Shown here: piece after piece, positions 60,262 to 64,000 of the stretch
Numbering within the stretch: the first letter of the stretch is position 1
Layout of the letters: the number at the start of each line of letters is the position of its first letter
Assembly (NCBI GenBank): GCA_964592425.1
Contig: CAZQCG010000004.1
Span: 62,001-126,000 of the forward strand
Direction of reading: 5' to 3'
Source of the DNA: Viridilinea sp964592425
Lineage (GTDB): Bacteria; Chloroflexota; Chloroflexia; Chloroflexales; Chloroflexaceae
DNA: 64,000 nucleotides
The notes under the pieces: generated by a model
The model's database searches: none
Told to the model about the DNA's origin: nothing
What the model saw: only the letters and a program-made list of their open reading frames with translations
Program-made: the position numbers and the translations under genes

Positions 60262-60298
60262 GAGCGCCCATGAACGGCTGATCCGTTCACGGGCGCTC
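60262..60298. terminator. Hairpin upstream of pufLM, end of the 60388 gene
   Basis: GAGCGCCC-A-TGAACGG pairs with CCGTTCA-C-GGGCGCTC (one A/C mismatch) around a 5-base loop. It lies 90 bases downstream of the minus-strand gene ending at 60388 and insulates the pufLM promoter. A smaller GGTGGGG-type hairpin (60363-60379) lies closer to that gene. Confidence 0.65.
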
Positions 60299-60387
60299 TG
60301 CTTTGCATATATACAATCATGCCCTCTCAGCGTTGCGGCAAAACCTGAGCCGCCCCACTTCGCCCCACCAAAGGTGGGGGGGGGCGG

Positions 60388-61947
60388 TCAGAGCATAAGC
60401 AGGTAGATCCCAGCCCCCACCATATAAACAATCAGCCCACTGGCCAGCAGCCAGGGCGGAGTGCGGCGTAGCCTGGGCAGAAGCAAGAGCGTCACACCCA
60501 AAATGGCGGGAGTACACAACAGGGCCAACCCGGCCATACTCGGCACACCCGCACCCGTCAACAACCCTGTCGCCAGGCTCTGGCGCTCAGCAGCGACATA
60601 CGGCCGCACACCGAACCAGTCCAGCGGGTGGAATAGCAGGTGCATCCATGTCCGCGCTTGCCAGTTCACACCGAGTGAAAGACCCTCGCGATATGCATAC
60701 GGGTCGAACCAACCCTCAAGGATATGCTCGAAGGCAAAAAGTAGTGCCAGCTGGTGCAGGCTCAAGCCAAGCACCAACATGGAGGCACCGATCAGCCAGA
60801 AGCGCCGCTCAGGCAGACGGCGCATCAAGCAGACAACCCCAATCGTGATCAGCGGGAGCAGGTCAACAAAGTAGCGACTGCCAAAGCCGCCACCGCCATA
60901 CCAGTCCTTGCGATAAGCGAAAAGCACGATCTGGGCTACGATCGTGCTAATCATCGTCCAGCGCACGATGCGATCAGGGATCAGGGGCAGTCCAGCCAGG
61001 CCGAACACAGCCAGAGGCAGCCAGAAGATCAAGCCACGGTTGGTTGAGAGAAGAATGTGCGGCAGATTGATCGGCAGGAGCGTTTTGGTGAAGAAGTAGG
61101 CTCCCTGCGGCATCACGAAGGCATTGCCATAAAGACGCTGCCAGAGTGCGAGCTGCGGGCTGATCACCAGGACAAGACTTAGCCCCAGAATCAGGGCCTG
61201 GATCAATACGGCACCAACCATCTGGCCTGAGCGCTGCTTGAAGGCCTTGAGCAGGTGTTCTCCCAGATAACTGGCGGGAATGATGGCCAGTAGAGCGCCA
61301 TTCCAACGCATCAGAAAGGCTAGAGCGAGCCCAACTCCCAGCAACAACCCGCTATCGCGGCGCAACTCCGGTTGCTGTCGTAACTCCAGGTAGATCAATA
61401 CCAGCCCTGCCACTGCAAAGAGCCCAGCTGTGTGGGCCATAATCGGCTGGCGAAACATATAGAAAAAGAGGGGCGTGGCCATCAAGCAGAGGGCTGTGGC
61501 GATAAGGGCATGGCGAGGTTCACCAAAATGACGCCCAATGCGATAGCAGAGGAAGAGGCCCAGCATCCCGTACAACGCTGAACCCAGGCTGACCATCACA
61601 ATATAGGCTGGACCGAAACCATCAAGCCAGGCCGGGTGGATCCACAGTGCCAGCACATGCCCAAGCGCAAAGAATGGCATCCAGAGCAGACCTGGTCCAA
61701 TTGGCCAGAAACTGCCCTGCAGGCCGGTCACGGTGTATGGCAACTCTGCCGTGCCGATCACCGTCTCATTCCGAAAGTCAAGATCACCCTCGATCAGCGG
61801 CGAGCGCAACTGGGCATAGTAGAACGAAGGATCCCACATCCAGTTGTCAGTTGGGCCAAAGAAGAGGGCCACCATCAGCAACGCCAGTCCAAGCAAGCCA
61901 ATCCTGGTACCACCCGGTGAACGAAGCCATGCCCATCGGATATGCAT
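60388..61947 (-). CDS. Polytopic membrane glycosyltransferase-like protein (GT-C type)
   Basis: This 519-residue protein has 11-12 membrane segments. The first external loop contains MWDPSFYYAQLRSPLI, with an acidic residue in the usual GT39/GT83-like place, and GSFWPIGPGLLWMPFF follows. A GGFGSRYFVDLLPL loop near 350 is typical of this group of bacterial uncharacterised mannosyltransferase-like proteins. It may use a polyprenyl-linked sugar at the outer face. It has no close operon partner: the downstream side is pufL's promoter, the upstream side the repeat at 62078-62186. Confidence 0.6.
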   Translation of the reverse strand: MHIRWAWLRSPGGTRIGLLGLALLMVALFFGPTDNWMWDPSFYYAQLRSPLIEGDLDFRNETVIGTAELPYTVTGLQGSFWPIGPGLLWMPFFALGHVLALWIHPAWLDGFGPAYIVMVSLGSALYGMLGLFLCYRIGRHFGEPRHALIATALCLMATPLFFYMFRQPIMAHTAGLFAVAGLVLIYLELRQQPELRRDSGLLLGVGLALAFLMRWNGALLAIIPASYLGEHLLKAFKQRSGQMVGAVLIQALILGLSLVLVISPQLALWQRLYGNAFVMPQGAYFFTKTLLPINLPHILLSTNRGLIFWLPLAVFGLAGLPLIPDRIVRWTMISTIVAQIVLFAYRKDWYGGGGFGSRYFVDLLPLITIGVVCLMRRLPERRFWLIGASMLVLGLSLHQLALLFAFEHILEGWFDPYAYREGLSLGVNWQARTWMHLLFHPLDWFGVRPYVAAERQSLATGLLTGAGVPSMAGLALLCTPAILGVTLLLLPRLRRTPPWLLASGLIVYMVGAGIYLLML

Positions 61948-62077
61948 ACGCAGCGTCCTCCAAATAGCCGTAGAAGGCTTACTGCCCTACATAATGCCAC
62001 GTCTAGCTTTCGGTATGGATAGAGGCACAGTGTGCTGGGCCCCACAACCCGCTCCGATACACTCTTGTGGTTCCATT

Positions 62078-62186
62078 TACAGCGGTTCTCAGAAAGGTTG
62101 AGCCGACCTACGCGTCGTGGATGGCGTCCAGACGCATCGAGCCCCATCCCCCTAACCCCCAACCCCAGCACGAAGCGCTCTAGGCT
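62078..62186. repeat. Interspersed repeat, copy B, with G-quadruplex motif on the minus strand
   Basis: This is the second copy of the unit at 12580-12686, in the same orientation relative to a minus-strand gene. The C-runs 62142-62166 read on the minus strand as G4-TT-G5-TTA-G5-AT-G4. The variable middle (CTACGCGTCG versus CTGCGCACAA) shows the copies are diverged, while the G-runs are kept. It adjoins the stop of the 62186 gene. Confidence 0.8.
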
Positions 62187-63469
62187 CAAGAGACCTGGGC
62201 AAAGGGGCGTTGAGCCGCCCGTGCGGCCCGGTGGGTTGCCATCAGGTCGCTGTAGAGCGTCGTGATGCGACGAGCGATGTTGGCCCAACCATACTCGCTG
62301 GCCCGCGTATGCGCCGCGGCTCGTAACTGTTGCGCCAGCTCCGGTTGATCCAGCAGGCCAGCGATCTGCCTGGCCAGGGCCTGATGATCGTTGGGTGCTA
62401 CGAGCAGCCCACTGCGCCCGTCTTCGATCGTCAGGGCCAGGCCCCCGGCATTGGAGGCGACCACCGCGGCACCTACGGCCATGGCTTCGAGCGCAACCAT
62501 ACCGAAGGACTCGTAGTGCGAGGGCACAGCCACTACGTCAGCGGCGGCAAAGTAGGCCGGCAGCAAGCTTTGGGGCTGTGCGCCGACAAAATGGACATGC
62601 GCACGTACACCCAGCTCACGGCGCAGCGTATCGAGACGGCGCTGCTCGCTGTTCCAGTGCAGTGGGCGGTTCTCTGGCTCGCCCCCAACCAGCAGCACCT
62701 GTAGATCGCTGGCCCAGGCTGCCCCGGAGGCACGCAACAGGGCCAGGGCACGGATCAGGGCATCCATTCCCTTCAGCGGCTCCATCCGTCCCACACAGAG
62801 CAGCAGGCGCGCAGCAGGGTCAAGCCCAAGTTGCGCACGGGCCTCGCTCTGGGGCTGGGGCTGGAAGCGGCGCAGATCAACCCCGCAGGGCACGACACGG
62901 ATGCGCTCGGCCTCGGCCCCATAGTGCCAGACCATCTGCGCCCGGTCGAGGGACGTTGCTGCGACCACGGCATCAACCTCGTGCATCAGACGGCGCTCAA
63001 TCGCAATCCGCTGGCCGGTCTCGGTCTCTTCACGACTGCGCGCCACGCTGTTCTTCATCGCCCCAAGGGTATGGAACATATGCACCACTGGCACGCCCCA
63101 ACTGCGCCGCAGACGCAAGGCTGCCTCACCGGAAAGCCAGTAGTGGCTATGGATCACGTCATAGGAGAGATCCTCGCCGTCGGCGAAGCAGCGTACCCGG
63201 CTGACAAACTCGGGCAGATAGGTCAGCAGCCAGTTCTTATCATAGGGGGCACTGGGGCCAGCGTGTAGGTTCACCACGCGCACTCCGCAGGCAACCGTCT
63301 CAATGGTCGGTGCGGCACGATCCTGGCTCCGCGTGAAGATATCGACCGGTACGCCTCGGCTACCAAGTTCGCGGGCCAGCTCACGCACGTAGACATTCAT
63401 CCCACCAGCTTCTTTGCCACCGAGACGGGCCAGGGGACTGCTATGCACACTCAACATCGCCACTCGCAA
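62186..63469 (-). CDS. GT4 glycosyltransferase (MshA / sucrose-phosphate-synthase-like)
   Basis: This 427-residue GT-B enzyme has an N-terminal LGGKEAGGMNVYVRELAREL loop characteristic of MshA/SPS-type enzymes, a VIHSHYWLSG segment, VVPCGVDLRRF, LLCVGRMEPLKGMDALI and the EX7E-type VPSHYESFGMVALEAMA. It transfers a sugar from a nucleotide donor to a small acceptor or glycan. The start is TTG 63469, supported by AGGAG 7 bases upstream; the next ATG is too far from it. Downstream sits repeat copy B. Confidence 0.85.
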   Translation of the reverse strand: MRVAMLSVHSSPLARLGGKEAGGMNVYVRELARELGSRGVPVDIFTRSQDRAAPTIETVACGVRVVNLHAGPSAPYDKNWLLTYLPEFVSRVRCFADGEDLSYDVIHSHYWLSGEAALRLRRSWGVPVVHMFHTLGAMKNSVARSREETETGQRIAIERRLMHEVDAVVAATSLDRAQMVWHYGAEAERIRVVPCGVDLRRFQPQPQSEARAQLGLDPAARLLLCVGRMEPLKGMDALIRALALLRASGAAWASDLQVLLVGGEPENRPLHWNSEQRRLDTLRRELGVRAHVHFVGAQPQSLLPAYFAAADVVAVPSHYESFGMVALEAMAVGAAVVASNAGGLALTIEDGRSGLLVAPNDHQALARQIAGLLDQPELAQQLRAAAHTRASEYGWANIARRITTLYSDLMATHRAARAAQRPFAQVS

Positions 63470-63629
63470 GGGCTTACTCCTATGAGCCGCGAAAAAGGGC
63501 GGCGATCATCCGGGTATGCCCGTGTTCGTCCGCCCCAACTTCGGGTACAGCTTGATTGTCGTCCTACCGGAAGAGGCCTGCTGATCCGTTATACCACCAT
63601 TTGGCTACCCAAACAAACCGCAAGTTCGG

Positions 63630-64000
63630 CTATCCCGTCAGGCGGTAGCGCAGCAAGGCCAGGATGGCATAAAAGCCCTGGCTGGGCTTCATCTTCTTGC
63701 CCTCTTCGTAGGTGCGCCCGATGTAGGAGATTGGTACCTCAAGGATGCGATGGCCCCGCAGGAGTGCCTTGGCCGTGATCTCCGGCTCGAGTCGAAAGTC
63801 GTTGCTCTCAAGCTCGAGGCTACGCAAAATCTCGGTGCGCATCACCTTGTAGCAGGTCTCCATATCCGAGATCCAGCAGTTGAAGAGGAAGTTGGTCAAA
63901 AAAGTCAGGCCCTTATTGCCGATGGCGTTCCAGAAATACATACCGGTGTGGCTTCCCAAAAAACGGCTGCCGTAGACCACATCGACGCGCCGATCAAGAA
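63630..64000 (-). CDS. Family 2 glycosyltransferase, C-terminal part (cut by window end)
   Basis: The frame stays open through the right edge (…LDRRVDVVYGSRFLG), so the N-terminus lies outside the window. The visible 123 residues include VVYGSRFLG, a DMETCYKVMR motif and FRLEPEITAKALLRGHRILEVPISYIGR, as in polyprenyl-phosphate hexosyltransferases (DPM1/ALG5-like). It is related to the GT2 at 33666. The gap 63470-63629 to the next gene shows nothing recognisable. Confidence 0.85.
   Translation of the reverse strand, partial: LDRRVDVVYGSRFLGSHTGMYFWNAIGNKGLTFLTNFLFNCWISDMETCYKVMRTEILRSLELESNDFRLEPEITAKALLRGHRILEVPISYIGRTYEEGKKMKPSQGFYAILALLRYRLTG

Noticed and set aside
1..64000. tRNA, rRNA, CRISPR arrays, prophage or integrase genes
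   Set aside because: No cloverleaf-like sequence, repeat-spacer array or phage/integrase-type protein was recognised by reading; a dedicated search could still find a short RNA.

Overview
The window comes from a high-GC, mesophilic, filamentous anoxygenic phototroph of the Chloroflexota (Chloroflexus/Oscillochloris/Chloroploca-type Chloroflexineae). The evidence is a type-2 reaction centre without an H-subunit gene (pufL, pufM), a Chloroflexus-type B808-866 antenna pair (pufB, pufA), a tetraheme cytochrome c-554 (pufC), bacteriochlorophyll genes bchG and bchP, a membrane-anchored auracyanin-like blue copper protein, and the menaquinone genes menA and menE. The sequence is chromosomal: it also carries dnaB, rplI and gltX. 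No tRNA, rRNA, CRISPR array, phage gene or transposase gene was seen.

Layout. 1-6649: end of an unknown gene, a terminator, then a three-gene surface operon (large membrane protein, lipoprotein, GH5-like membrane-anchored protein). 6721-9122: menA-menE. 9119-11709 (minus): small membrane protein gene after a response regulator/sensor kinase pair. 11829-13955 (minus): a three-gene set of unknown function (histidine phosphatase, DUF3090, PI3/4-kinase-like), interrupted by a repeat with a G-quadruplex motif. 14032-17630 (minus): an asymmetric heterodimeric ABC exporter. 17738-22309: pufB-pufA-pufC-bchG-bchP with two recognisable sigma-70 promoters and three hairpins. 22430-25649: auracyanin, a TSUP permease and a GT-C-like membrane protein. 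25665-33197 (minus): dnaB with two inteins, rplI, a GH13 enzyme, gltX and a LOG-family gene. 33238-33665: AT-rich intergenic region with phased GATTAC repeats. 33666-47334: one long plus-strand operon joining glycosyltransferases, a complete partner-switching module (STAS, PP2C phosphatase, HATPase, STAS, REC, HNOBA hybrid kinase), a flippase, a twin-module surface protein and a YfhO-like protein. 47331-47562: two abutting MITE-like palindromic elements. 48769-58030: a molybdenum aldehyde oxidoreductase and six downstream genes, resembling the DVU_1559-DVU_1553 neighbourhood of Desulfovibrio. 58116-60060 (minus): pufL-pufM. 60388-64000 (minus): membrane and cytoplasmic glycosyltransferases, the last cut by the window end.

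How the parts fit. Photosynthetic electron transfer is spread over two loci about 38 kb apart and on opposite strands (pufBAC-bchGP and pufLM), with auracyanin as a plausible soluble-side carrier and menaquinone as the quinone. The 33.7-47.3 kb operon looks like a surface-glycan or lipid-linked sugar export unit that carries its own phospho-switch regulator. The 48.8-58.0 kb operon is the strongest candidate for an incompletely described system: an aldehyde-oxidising Mo enzyme co-transcribed with an FeS/flavin dicluster oxidoreductase, a small CxxC protein, a methyltransferase, a C-GCAxxG-C-C protein, a cysteine-rich radical SAM protein and a CoA ligase.
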